A DNA stretch of 20,980 bases from a virus. Location of the stretch: IMG/VR virus record IMGVR_UViG_3300020169_000145, positions 1-20,980 of that record; one strand, given 5' to 3'. Of the stretch, positions 1-7,987 are shown in pieces (position 1 is the first letter of the stretch; every line of letters starts with the position of its first letter). Made by a program: the position numbers and the translations under genes. The notes beneath the pieces are model-generated. The model had not been told where the DNA came from and ran no database searches. It saw only the letters and a program-made list of their open reading frames with translations.

Positions 1-8
1 ATAAATAA

Positions 9-2420
9 ATGGTCTATACTAACAATAACAGCATCTTTCCAGATCAGGTGGTACCTGAAGAAGAAAAGAAATCATTTGAATATGGTTTAGCTGTTGGAAA
101 CGCTATTGAACAAGAATGGTTTAGAAACAACAGTGGACAGAATAGGTTTTCCTATAATTTTCAAAACTTTAATAGACTTAGATTGTATGCTAGAGGTGAG
201 CAGCCAATACAGAAGTATAAGGATGAATTATCAAATAACGGCGATTTATCTTATTTAAATTTAGACTGGAAACCAATACCTGTTTTATCTAAGTTTGTAG
301 ACATAGTTGTTAACGGTATGACTGAGAAAGGTTATGAACTAAATTCATTTGCTTCAGATCCTTTTGCTTTAAAGCAGCGTACTGACTTCGCATCTAATGC
401 CATGCGTGATATAAAAAACAAAGCTAGTATAGATCAATTGTCTCAAGCTACTGGTCAAAACTTTTACGCTTCAGCTGATCCAGAAAACTTACCTAGAGAC
501 AAAAATGAATTAGACCTTTTTATGCAGCTTAATTATAAGCAAAGCATAGAAATAGCAGAGGAGGAGGTTATAAATAATGTGTTAGATGCTAATAAGTTTG
601 ACGAGACTAAAAAACGTTTAGCTTATGATTTAACTGTGTTAGGTATATCTGCTGTTAAAACTAGTTTTAATTTATCAGAAGGTATAACTATAGATTATGT
701 TAATCCAGCTAATCTAGTTTATTCAGCTACAGATGATCCTAATTTTGAAGATATATATTATGTTGGTGAAATAAAGAGCTTAACACTTCCAGAGATTAAA
801 AAGCTTTTTCCTAATTTAACTAATGAAGAGTTAGAAAAAATACAAAAATATCCTGGTCGTCAAAACTACGCTCAAAGCGATTGGCAAGTTAATAGCGATG
901 TTAATCAACATCAAGTTTTGTTTTTTGAATACAAAACATATCAAGATCAGGTATTTAAAATAAAACAAACAGAACAAGGTTTAGAAAAAACCTTAGAAAA
1001 GCAAGATACATTCAATCCTCCACCTAATGATAATTTTGAAAGAGCTTCAAGATCTATAGAGGTCTTATATACAGGAGCTAAAATACTAGGCATGGGAGAT
1101 ACTATGCTAGAGTGGAAGTTGTCGGAAAACATGACAAGACCTTACGGTGATATTACTAGAGTTAATATGAATTATTGTATTTCAGCTCCTAGAATGTACC
1201 AAGGTAGAATAGAATCTATAGTTAGTAGAACAACTAGTTTTGCTGATATGATACAATTGACTCATTTAAAACTACAACAAGTTTTAGCTAGATTAGTTCC
1301 TGATGGAGTTTATGTTGATGTAGATGGATTAGCTGAGGTTGACTTAGGTAATGGAACTAACTACAATCCAGCAGAAGCATTAAACATGTATTTCCAGACT
1401 GGTACTATAGTGGGTAGATCATTAACTCAAGACGGTGAAATGAATCGAGGTAAAGTACCTATTCAAGAACTTCAAAGCTCTTCTGGTATTTCTAAGATTC
1501 AAGCTATGATACAAACGTATCAGTATTATCTACAGATGATCCGTGACGTAACAGGATTAAACGAAGCTCGAGACGGAAGTGCTCCTGATAAAAACGCATT
1601 AGTTGGTTTGCAAAAACTAGCAGCAGCTAATTCTAACACAGCTACAAGACATATCTTACAATCTTTAATGTATCTAACTATAAGATCTTGTGAAAATGTT
1701 AGCTTAAGAGTTAGTGATATGCTTCAATTTCCTTTAACTAAGGCTTCTTTATTAAATAGCATAAATGCGTTTAACACAGCTACTTTAAAAGAAATAGATA
1801 CGCTATCTATACATGAGTTTGGTATATTTTTAGATTTAGAACCAGATGAGGAGGATAAAGCTCAACTAGAAAAAAGCATACAAATAGCACTACAAGCTGG
1901 TAGTATAAAATTAGCAGACGCTATAGATATTAGAGAGATACAAAACATTAAGTTAGCTAACACGCTTTTAAAGTTTAGACAATCAGAAAATGCAGCTGAA
2001 GAAAGAGCGGCTCAAATGGAAAACATACAAGCTCAAGCTCAAGCCAATGCTGAGTCTGCTGAAAAAGCTGCAGCTGCTGAAGTTCAAAAGCAACAAGCTT
2101 TAGCTCAAACTACAGTTCAAATAGAGCAAGCAAAGTCTCAAATGGAAATTGAACGTATGGAGCAAGAAGCTAATATAAAAAGAGGTTTGATGGCTGAAGA
2201 GTTTAGTTATCAAATGAAACTAGCTGAGATGCAAGCTCAAGTAACAGCAAAAAAAGAAGCTGAAATAGAGGACAGAAAAGACAAGAGACTACAAATGCAA
2301 GGCACTCAACAGAGTGAACTTATAGATCAAAGACAAAACGATCTATTGCCTAAAAACTTTGAATCATCAGGTAATGACAACTTAGATGGGTTTGGTTTAG
2401 AGCAATTTACCCCAAGATAG
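9..2420 (+). CDS. Phage portal protein (803 aa)
   Basis: The portal is the dodecameric ring at one capsid vertex through which DNA is packaged and ejected. Seen: an 803-residue, mostly helical protein whose core around residues 500-560 carries the portal-like stretch RDVTGLNEARDGSAPDKNAL followed by a long helix. From about residue 657 to 770 it becomes an Ala/Gln/Glu-rich coiled coil (repeated QAQAQA, EIERMEQEANIK), the usual form of a portal barrel/C-terminal helix. It ends in a short acidic, disordered tail. The ATG follows ataaataa with no Shine-Dalgarno and lies within 10 bases of the window edge, so the start is probable rather than certain. It is followed directly by scaffold-like and capsid genes, which is where a portal belongs. 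The length matches the large portals of crAss-like and related marine podoviruses. Assignment is by family memory plus position. Confidence 0.85.
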   Translation: MVYTNNNSIFPDQVVPEEEKKSFEYGLAVGNAIEQEWFRNNSGQNRFSYNFQNFNRLRLYARGEQPIQKYKDELSNNGDLSYLNLDWKPIPVLSKFVDIVVNGMTEKGYELNSFASDPFALKQRTDFASNAMRDIKNKASIDQLSQATGQNFYASADPENLPRDKNELDLFMQLNYKQSIEIAEEEVINNVLDANKFDETKKRLAYDLTVLGISAVKTSFNLSEGITIDYVNPANLVYSATDDPNFEDIYYVGEIKSLTLPEIKKLFPNLTNEELEKIQKYPGRQNYAQSDWQVNSDVNQHQVLFFEYKTYQDQVFKIKQTEQGLEKTLEKQDTFNPPPNDNFERASRSIEVLYTGAKILGMGDTMLEWKLSENMTRPYGDITRVNMNYCISAPRMYQGRIESIVSRTTSFADMIQLTHLKLQQVLARLVPDGVYVDVDGLAEVDLGNGTNYNPAEALNMYFQTGTIVGRSLTQDGEMNRGKVPIQELQSSSGISKIQAMIQTYQYYLQMIRDVTGLNEARDGSAPDKNALVGLQKLAAANSNTATRHILQSLMYLTIRSCENVSLRVSDMLQFPLTKASLLNSINAFNTATLKEIDTLSIHEFGIFLDLEPDEEDKAQLEKSIQIALQAGSIKLADAIDIREIQNIKLANTLLKFRQSENAAEERAAQMENIQAQAQANAESAEKAAAAEVQKQQALAQTTVQIEQAKSQMEIERMEQEANIKRGLMAEEFSYQMKLAEMQAQVTAKKEAEIEDRKDKRLQMQGTQQSELIDQRQNDLLPKNFESSGNDNLDGFGLEQFTPR

Positions 2421-2435
2421 GGATTATTAATTTTT

Positions 2436-2451
2436 ATTATATTATATTATG
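2436..2451 (+). promoter_or_regulatory. AT-only translation leader, copy 1
   Basis: Sixteen bases ending in the start codon of the scaffold-like gene are identical to those ending in the start codon at 5199 (copy 2, 5186-5201). The element is a run of att/ata triplets with no purine-rich Shine-Dalgarno. Bacteroidota ribosomes initiate on such A/T-rich, unstructured leaders, so it most likely acts as a ribosome-loading site. A promoter role is not excluded, but no -7/-33 Bacteroidota promoter pair is visible. Confidence 0.5.
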
Positions 2452-3657
2452 TCAGAAGAAGTGAAACAAGAAGGAGAATTTAAATTAAAACCTAAAGCTC
2501 CTAAAATTAAAGGTCAAGGTAATATCGTTGCAGATATAACTAAGATAGATTTAAGTAAACCGCAAAAAGAAGAAACAAATGCCATTCAAGAGCAAGAAAC
2601 AGGAACAGTGGTTGATGATAAACAAGCCGGAGATATACCAAAAGTGGAAGAACAAGTACGGGAGCCCGGCGAGATTCCTAAAGTTGAAATCAAAAGCGAA
2701 GAGTTAGAGTCACCACTTCAAATAATAGAAGATGAAGACGATAACACTGAAGAGATCACAATGGTTGGAGGCACTGAAAGTCCCAACACCTCACAGGAAC
2801 AAAAAGAAGTACTACCGCAAGCTCAAACACAAGAGTTACCAGAAAACGTAGATAAATTAGTTTCTTTTATGAAAGAAACAGGTGGTACAATAGATGACTA
2901 TGCTAGATTAAATGCTGATTATAGCAACATAGATGGCGAGACTCTATTAAGAGAATACTACAAACAATCTAAACCTCACTTAGATTCAGAAGAAATTCAA
3001 TTTGTAATTGAAGACTCTTTTAATTTTGATGAGGATTTAGATGAAGCAAGAGATATTCGAAAGAAAAAACTTGCATATAAAGAAGAGGTTGCAAAAGCTA
3101 AAAGCTATTTGGATTCAGTTAAGGATAAATATTACGCAGAGATCAAGTTGAGACCTGGGATTAATCCTGAGCAACAAAAAGCTACAGACTTTTTTAACCG
3201 ATACAACGAAGAGCAAGAGCTCAATAAAGCTAACCAAGAAAGGTTCCGTAGCCAGACAGACGAACTTCTCAACAACGAATTCAAAGGTTTTGATTTTAAA
3301 GTTGGAGAAAAAAAGTTTAGATATGGTGTTAAAGATCCTGTCAAGGTTGCAGATAACCAAAAAGACATTTCTACATTCATTAAGACGTTCTTAAACGATA
3401 AAGGAGAGGTTGTTGATACAAAAGGCTATCATAAGGCTTTATACGCAGCACGCAACGCTGATACTATAGCACAACATTTTTATGAGCAAGGTAAAACCGA
3501 TGCTATTAAAAACCAGTTGGCTAAGTCTAAAAACATAAGTACAGAGCCTAGAAAAACACAAGATGGCAGTGTATTTATTGATGGATTTAAAGTGAAGGCG
3601 GTTAGTGGTCTTGATTCTTCAAAGCTTAAGATTAAAACGAAAAAATTTAACAATTAA
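2449..3657 (+). CDS. Probable scaffolding protein (402 aa)
   Basis: Probable internal scaffold that guides capsid assembly and is lost or cleaved at maturation. Seen: the first ~140 residues are low-complexity, acidic and rich in Glu, Gln and Pro, with a 13-residue tandem repeat (GDIPKVE at 61-67, GEIPKVE at 74-80). A helical, highly charged middle follows (about 150-270), with stretches such as ETGGTIDDYARLNADYS and RDIRKKKLAYKEEVAKAK. The end is basic (LKIKTKKFNN), as expected for a capsid-binding tail. It has no signal peptide or membrane segment. It lies between portal and MCP, the normal scaffold position, with 28 bases from the portal stop and 12 to the MCP start. I recall similar proteins in this position in marine phage contigs. 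No protease motif is evident. The function rests on composition and position. Confidence 0.65.
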   Translation: MSEEVKQEGEFKLKPKAPKIKGQGNIVADITKIDLSKPQKEETNAIQEQETGTVVDDKQAGDIPKVEEQVREPGEIPKVEIKSEELESPLQIIEDEDDNTEEITMVGGTESPNTSQEQKEVLPQAQTQELPENVDKLVSFMKETGGTIDDYARLNADYSNIDGETLLREYYKQSKPHLDSEEIQFVIEDSFNFDEDLDEARDIRKKKLAYKEEVAKAKSYLDSVKDKYYAEIKLRPGINPEQQKATDFFNRYNEEQELNKANQERFRSQTDELLNNEFKGFDFKVGEKKFRYGVKDPVKVADNQKDISTFIKTFLNDKGEVVDTKGYHKALYAARNADTIAQHFYEQGKTDAIKNQLAKSKNISTEPRKTQDGSVFIDGFKVKAVSGLDSSKLKIKTKKFNN

Positions 3658-3669
3658 AAATTAAAAATT

Positions 3670-5121
3670 ATGGGAACATTATCCCCTACTTTTGGGACGA
3701 TTAAACCGTCGCAATCACAACAATTACTACAATCTAACTATCTTCAGTTTAACACTGGAACTGGTAAAGATTTTGCACAACAGTATCTACCTGAGATCTA
3801 CGAACAAGAAGTAGAGCGTTACGGAAACAGAACTCTTTCTGGATTCTTGCGTATGGTTGGAGCTGAAATGCCAATGACGTCAGATCAAGTTATTTGGTCA
3901 GAACAAAACAGACTGCATATTGCCTATGATGCGTGTACTAACACAAGTGGAACAAATACTATTGGTATTCCAGTTGGAGGTACAGCTATTGATGGAACTT
4001 TAGTTCAAAACGTAGTTTCTCCTGGACAAACTGTTGTTCTTTTGGATGGACTTGGAGCTGAATTAAAAGCTGTAGTTACAGGTTCGCATCCAGTAAATGG
4101 AAACGTAGTTGTAGCACCTTACACAGCTGCTGATACAAGCTCTCTTGCTGCTACTGGAGTTAAAATGTTTGTATATGGTTCTGAATTTGGCAAAGGATCT
4201 TCAATCACGAATTGGGGTGGTGGTGCCGGTGAAATCACTACAAAGGGTGAAAACATTAGCATTGACCCTACGTTTACTCAATTTAGTAATTCACCTGTTA
4301 TTATTCGTAACACATACTCTATCAACGGATCTGATATGTCTCAAATTGGATGGGTAGAAGTTGCTACTGAAGACGGAACATCTGGATACTTATGGTATTT
4401 AAAAGCTGAATCTGAAACTCGTTTACGTTTTGAAGATTACTTAGAAATGAGTGTAGTTGAAGGAGAATTAGCAGCTGCTGGTTCACAAGCTTTAACTGAC
4501 GGTTATAAAGGTACACAAGGTTTATTCGCAGCTGTAGCTGACAGAGGAAACGTTGAGGTTGCTTTTAGCGGAGCTAACTTAGATGACTTTGATAATATTC
4601 TATCTAATCTAGATACTCAAGGAGCTATTGAAGAAAACATGCTATTCTTAAACCGTGCAACTTCTTTGGAAATTGACGGTATGCTAGCTGGTGTTTCTGC
4701 AGGAGCTAACGGAGGTACTGCTTATGGATTATTTGAAAACTCTGAAGAAATGGCATTAAACCTAGGGTTTAGCGGTTTCCGTAGAGGATCTTATGACTTT
4801 TATAAGACTGACTGGAAATACTTAAATGATGCTTCTACTCGTGGTGCCATCACAGGTGTGGCTTCGATTGAAGGTGTTTTAGTACCGGCTGGTACTTCTA
4901 CAGTTTACGATCAAATTCTAGGAACTAACATTCGTCGTCCATTCCTACACGTACGATACAGAGCTTCACAAACTGAAGATCGCCGTATGAAGTCTTGGTT
5001 GACTGGATCAGCTGGAGGTGCATTTACTTCTAGTCTTGATGCAATGGAGGTTAACTTCCTATCTGAAAGATGTTTAGTAGTACAAGCTGCTAACAACTTT
5101 GTATTATTCAAAGGAGTGTAA
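3670..5121 (+). CDS. Major capsid protein (483 aa)
   Basis: Forms the icosahedral shell. Seen: the N-terminal region (about 35-88) contains QYLPEIYEQEVERYGNRTLS and then GFLRMVGAEMPMTSDQVIWSE, a block I recognise from MCPs of crAss-like and marine podovirus contigs. A Gly/Val/Thr-rich beta segment follows (about 95-170), probably an inserted surface domain. The rest is mixed alpha/beta, ending with VVQAANNFVLFKGV. Length is typical of an HK97-fold MCP, and position after the scaffold supports the call. The start follows attaaaaattaaaaatt with no Shine-Dalgarno. Codon use differs from its neighbours: 11 of 19 Arg codons are CGT and 6 are AGA, whereas the 386-residue gene at 15130 uses only AGA/AGG. 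This fits the most highly translated gene of the block. Confidence 0.88.
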   Translation: MGTLSPTFGTIKPSQSQQLLQSNYLQFNTGTGKDFAQQYLPEIYEQEVERYGNRTLSGFLRMVGAEMPMTSDQVIWSEQNRLHIAYDACTNTSGTNTIGIPVGGTAIDGTLVQNVVSPGQTVVLLDGLGAELKAVVTGSHPVNGNVVVAPYTAADTSSLAATGVKMFVYGSEFGKGSSITNWGGGAGEITTKGENISIDPTFTQFSNSPVIIRNTYSINGSDMSQIGWVEVATEDGTSGYLWYLKAESETRLRFEDYLEMSVVEGELAAAGSQALTDGYKGTQGLFAAVADRGNVEVAFSGANLDDFDNILSNLDTQGAIEENMLFLNRATSLEIDGMLAGVSAGANGGTAYGLFENSEEMALNLGFSGFRRGSYDFYKTDWKYLNDASTRGAITGVASIEGVLVPAGTSTVYDQILGTNIRRPFLHVRYRASQTEDRRMKSWLTGSAGGAFTSSLDAMEVNFLSERCLVVQAANNFVLFKGV

Positions 5122-5129
5122 ACAATTGG

Positions 5130-5161
5130 TAGATTTACCCTCGTTGAATCTACGGGGGTAA
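5130..5161 (+). terminator. Hairpin after MCP; weak terminator or mRNA stabiliser
   Basis: Bases 5135-5143 pair with 5153-5161 in a 9-bp stem (one G-U pair) around a 9-base loop. The tail after it is pyrimidine-rich but broken (ttcttaccttt), so it is not a clean intrinsic terminator. A second stem, 5130-5135 with 5147-5152 (6 bp), uses part of the first stem and its loop, so the two folds largely exclude one another. Its place nine bases after the MCP stop suggests partial termination or protection of the MCP transcript's 3' end. Confidence 0.5.
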
Positions 5162-5185
5162 TTCTTACCTTTATTAAACTATTAA

Positions 5186-5201
5186 ATTATATTATATTAT
5201 G
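5186..5201 (+). promoter_or_regulatory. AT-only translation leader, copy 2
   Basis: Identical over 16 bases, including the ATG, to the leader at 2436-2451. Upstream it continues as attaaa rather than tttttt, so the match ends sharply. It is probably a Shine-Dalgarno-free ribosome-loading site of the Bacteroidota type. Confidence 0.5.
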
Positions 5202-5963
5202 GCTAAAAAACAAGTAGTCCAAGATCCGTCTTGGGAAATTAAAGATAGAACTTATTTAACAACAGGTAATCAAAAACCACTAACATTAAAAATACCATCT
5301 AGACATTCATTAAGACACGCGTTGCTTCATTATGACGAAGTAACAAACGATCAGCGAGAATTAAGATATGCTACTAATCAAAACTCACCTTTTAAAGATG
5401 AGCAAAATGGAGAAGTAACACTAGGTCATATTGTTTTTACTAATGGATCTCTGTTTGTACCTAAAAGAAATCAAGTACTACAAAAAATATTATCACTATA
5501 TCATCCTTTAAAGAATAAAATATATAAAGAGTTAGATCAAATTGAGCTAGCTAAAGATGATTTGTTTGACTTAGAAATGGAATTAGAGGCTATGAACGTT
5601 GCTAAAAACATCGACATTGATCAATGCGAGGCTATACTACGCGTAGAATTAGGATCTAAAGTATCAGACATGAGTTCTAAGGAGCTTAAAAGAGATTTAT
5701 TCTTATTCGCTAAGCAGAATCCTAAGCTGTTCTTAGATCTTGCTAATGATGACAATGTTCAACTTAGAAATTTTGCTATTAGAGCAACTGAAGCTAATAT
5801 AATTAAATTAGCTGATGACCAAAGAACATTTACTTGGGCTTCTAATGGTAGAAAATTAATGACAGTACCTTTTGACGAAAACCCATACTCAGCTATGGCA
5901 TCTTTCTTCAAGACAGACGAAGGCATTCAAGTCTTTCAGTCTATAGAGAAAAAGTTCTCTTAA
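5199..5963 (+). CDS. Uncharacterised MCP-neighbour protein (254 aa)
   Basis: Function unknown. Seen: a soluble protein with no signal or membrane segment. The N-terminal ~85 residues look beta-rich and contain RELRYATNQNSPFKDEQ. The middle (about 95-150) is helical and acidic, and a helical region with FAKQNPKLFLDLANDDNVQL lies near 185-205. The end (about 215-254) has NGRKLMTVPFDENPYSAMAS and a short helix. I recall proteins with the same RELRYATNQ and TVPF..NPY..MA motifs in many marine phage genomes near virion genes, always unnamed. It is the last gene of the head module: a hairpin and a repeated AT leader precede it and a strong terminator follows, so it probably belongs to the capsid transcript. 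A head-associated or regulatory role is possible but unproven. Confidence 0.75.
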   Translation: MAKKQVVQDPSWEIKDRTYLTTGNQKPLTLKIPSRHSLRHALLHYDEVTNDQRELRYATNQNSPFKDEQNGEVTLGHIVFTNGSLFVPKRNQVLQKILSLYHPLKNKIYKELDQIELAKDDLFDLEMELEAMNVAKNIDIDQCEAILRVELGSKVSDMSSKELKRDLFLFAKQNPKLFLDLANDDNVQLRNFAIRATEANIIKLADDQRTFTWASNGRKLMTVPFDENPYSAMASFFKTDEGIQVFQSIEKKFS

Positions 5964-5976
5964 CATGTAATACTAT

Positions 5977-6004
5977 AAGGGAGGCTAACGCCTCCTTTAT
6001 TTTA
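5977..6004 (+). terminator. Intrinsic terminator after head module
   Basis: Bases 5977-5985 pair with 5990-5998 in a 9-bp stem with a GC-rich core (GGAGGC/GCCTCC, one G-U pair) around the tetraloop taac, followed by a tttatttt tract. This is the clearest Rho-independent terminator in the window. It separates the head genes from the tail genes. The next start codon is only 13 bases beyond the T-tract. Confidence 0.85.
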
Positions 6005-6017
6005 ATAATAACAACAA

Positions 6018-6752
6018 ATGGCTATAAACGTAAATACAGTATATCAAACTGTTTTAATGATACTGAATAAAGAGCAGCGTGGTTATATGACCCCGACTGA
6101 GTTCAATACAGTAGCAACACAAGTACAGTTAGAAATATTTGAAAAATACTTTGATGATCTAAACCAGCAACTACGTATACCTCAAGCGGATACGGATTAC
6201 GCAGATAGACAAGAAAATATTGATGAAAAAATAGCTATATTTAAAACTTTTGGACCAGCTACTTACGTTACATTATCTGGTCTTTCTTATTTTACGTTAC
6301 CAACCGAAGACAGCTACTTAGAGTTTGTAGATTTCTATAGACTTGGCAATGTAATTTATAACAACGAAAAAATAGTTCAAAGATTAGATAGACATGATTT
6401 TTATTACGTAAATCAGTCAAGGCTAACTAAGCCGACTAAAATTAATCCGGTTTATCTTTATGAAAATCAAAAACTTTTTGTTAAGCCCGAAACAATAACA
6501 AAAGATATTCAAGTTGACTACGTGAGAAAACCTAAAGATATTATTTGGGACTTTACTGTAGGGAATTTAGGTCAATATGTTTTCAATAGCTTACCCACAT
6601 CAATTACTCAAAATTTTGAATTGCACGAATCTGAGCAATCTGAAGTTATATTAAAGATATTACTATACGCTGGTATAGTTATAAGAGATCCTCAAATAGT
6701 TCAAGCGGCTGCAGCGCAAGTTCAAGCTGATGAAGCAAATAAAAAAAGTTAA
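6018..6752 (+). CDS. Probable head-tail connector/ring protein (244 aa)
   Basis: Probable adaptor between portal and tail. Seen: an N-terminal helical segment (about 1-50, VNTVYQTVLMILNKEQRGYM, then TPTEFNTVATQVQLEIFEKY). A mixed region follows with LSYFTLPTEDSYLEFVDFYR and VQRLDRHDFYYVNQSRLTKP (about 95-140), then a beta stretch ending in VDYVRKPKDIIWDF (about 170-185). The C-terminal helix is Ala/Gln-rich. Proteins with the same 'YMTPTEFN' opening and 'VDYVRKP' strand recur in crAss-like and marine podovirus tail modules, where structural work on a crAss-like phage places ring/adaptor proteins under the portal. The matching to a particular ring is not possible here. It is the first gene after the terminator and lies 3 bases from the next gene, so the two are translated together. 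Confidence 0.65.
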   Translation: MAINVNTVYQTVLMILNKEQRGYMTPTEFNTVATQVQLEIFEKYFDDLNQQLRIPQADTDYADRQENIDEKIAIFKTFGPATYVTLSGLSYFTLPTEDSYLEFVDFYRLGNVIYNNEKIVQRLDRHDFYYVNQSRLTKPTKINPVYLYENQKLFVKPETITKDIQVDYVRKPKDIIWDFTVGNLGQYVFNSLPTSITQNFELHESEQSEVILKILLYAGIVIRDPQIVQAAAAQVQADEANKKS

Positions 6753-6755
6753 CAA

Positions 6756-7982
6756 ATGGCTACACCTAACAACGGTCTAATAACTGAAACTAACGCGCAG
6801 TATTACTCAGGTTCTCAAACCTTTGAAGCGCCTATAGTTAATTCCACCATAACAGCGACTTTCGACACAGATTTAATATTTGGCAGTTCAGACCCTACTA
6901 CCGCTGGTTATAATTTAAATAATTTTAAGCTGTACGTTAGTCCATTAGGTTTACCTGGAACTTTTATAGAATACGTTTCTAGTTATACCGTAAGCAACAA
7001 TGTAATTACTTTAGGTACAGCTCCTCAAGCTAATGAATGGTTTGTTGTTCAATTACTTACAGAGTTTGGTGGAGAATATGGAGATAGAGACGCTTTTGGC
7101 GATACAGTAGAAGATAATTATGGTGGATATGCTTACACCACACTAGAAGACGTTATAACTAACTTTATGATAGGTTACGTAGGCGCAGGTAAACTTATAC
7201 CAAGCGTTAAAACAACTGACGTTATGTTTTTTGCTAAACGAGGACTACAAGAATTTAGTTATGATACTTTAAAAAGTATTAGATCTCAAGAGCTTACGGT
7301 GGCCTCGAATCTTGGTGTTATACTTCCTCAAGATTATGTTAATTATGTTAACGTATCTTGGATTGATAATCAAGGTGTTAAGCATATAATATATCCAACA
7401 ACCTTAACTACAAACCCTTACGAAACACCTAGTCAAGACAGACAGGGAATTCCTATACAGGATAATGTAGAAGAAAACATAAATACAACTTCTTTAACAG
7501 AAGAAAGATGGGCTAAAAACAATTTAAAAGAAATAAACGACGCTCAGAGTAATTTAACCGGTATGTTATTGTCGGATGGTTTAGGTTACCCAGGCATGTA
7601 TGGTGATAATTATTTAGGTCAAAGATATGGTTTACAACCGGAAACATCACAAATAAACGGTTGGTTTACTATAAACGAACGCACTGGTAAGATGTCTTTT
7701 TCAAGTGATTTAGCTGGTCGTATTATAATTTTAGAATACATATCCGACGGTCTAGGCTATGATGCTGACATGAAAATACCTAAATTGGCTGAGGAAGCTT
7801 TATATGCTCATATAAGTCATGCGATTATAGCTTCTAGAATTAATCAACCAGAGTATGTTGTTCAAAGGTTAAGACGCGAAAAAAGTGCTAAACTTAGAAA
7901 TGCTAAGATTAGATTGTCAAATATAAAATTAAATGAGTTTGTTCAGATTGCTAGAGGTAAATCTAAATGGATTAAATACTAA
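6756..7982 (+). CDS. Probable tail tube/connector protein (408 aa)
   Basis: Probable short-tail tube or connector subunit. Seen: residues 1-~115 form a beta-rich, Thr/Asn/Tyr-rich domain. A conserved-looking helical block follows (about 125-182: GGYAYTTLEDVITNFMIGYV, then FFAKRGLQEFSYDTLKS). Next come LPQDYVNYVNVSW strands (about 190-205) and a C-terminal helical region with RINQPEYVVQRLRREKSAKL near 365-390. I recognise the 'YTTL..VI..F...YVG.GK', '(A)KR.LQE.S.DT.KS' and 'LPQDYVNYV' pattern from virion proteins of marine podovirus and crAss-like contigs. It sits just before the giant tail protein, the arrangement of T7 gp11/gp12-type or P22 gp4/gp10-type pairs; that comparison is by position, not by visible similarity. 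Five bases separate it from the next start. Confidence 0.65.
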   Translation: MATPNNGLITETNAQYYSGSQTFEAPIVNSTITATFDTDLIFGSSDPTTAGYNLNNFKLYVSPLGLPGTFIEYVSSYTVSNNVITLGTAPQANEWFVVQLLTEFGGEYGDRDAFGDTVEDNYGGYAYTTLEDVITNFMIGYVGAGKLIPSVKTTDVMFFAKRGLQEFSYDTLKSIRSQELTVASNLGVILPQDYVNYVNVSWIDNQGVKHIIYPTTLTTNPYETPSQDRQGIPIQDNVEENINTTSLTEERWAKNNLKEINDAQSNLTGMLLSDGLGYPGMYGDNYLGQRYGLQPETSQINGWFTINERTGKMSFSSDLAGRIIILEYISDGLGYDADMKIPKLAEEALYAHISHAIIASRINQPEYVVQRLRREKSAKLRNAKIRLSNIKLNEFVQIARGKSKWIKY

Positions 7983-7987
7983 ATTGA

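Noticed and set aside
2020-2060. Short gctcaa repeat in the portal gene
   Set aside because: It simply encodes QAQAQA in the coiled-coil tail; no array-like or mobile character.
5130-5161. H-type pseudoknot or riboswitch after the capsid gene
   Set aside because: The two stems abut with no bases left for the connecting loops, so a stable pseudoknot is sterically unlikely; kept only as competing hairpins.
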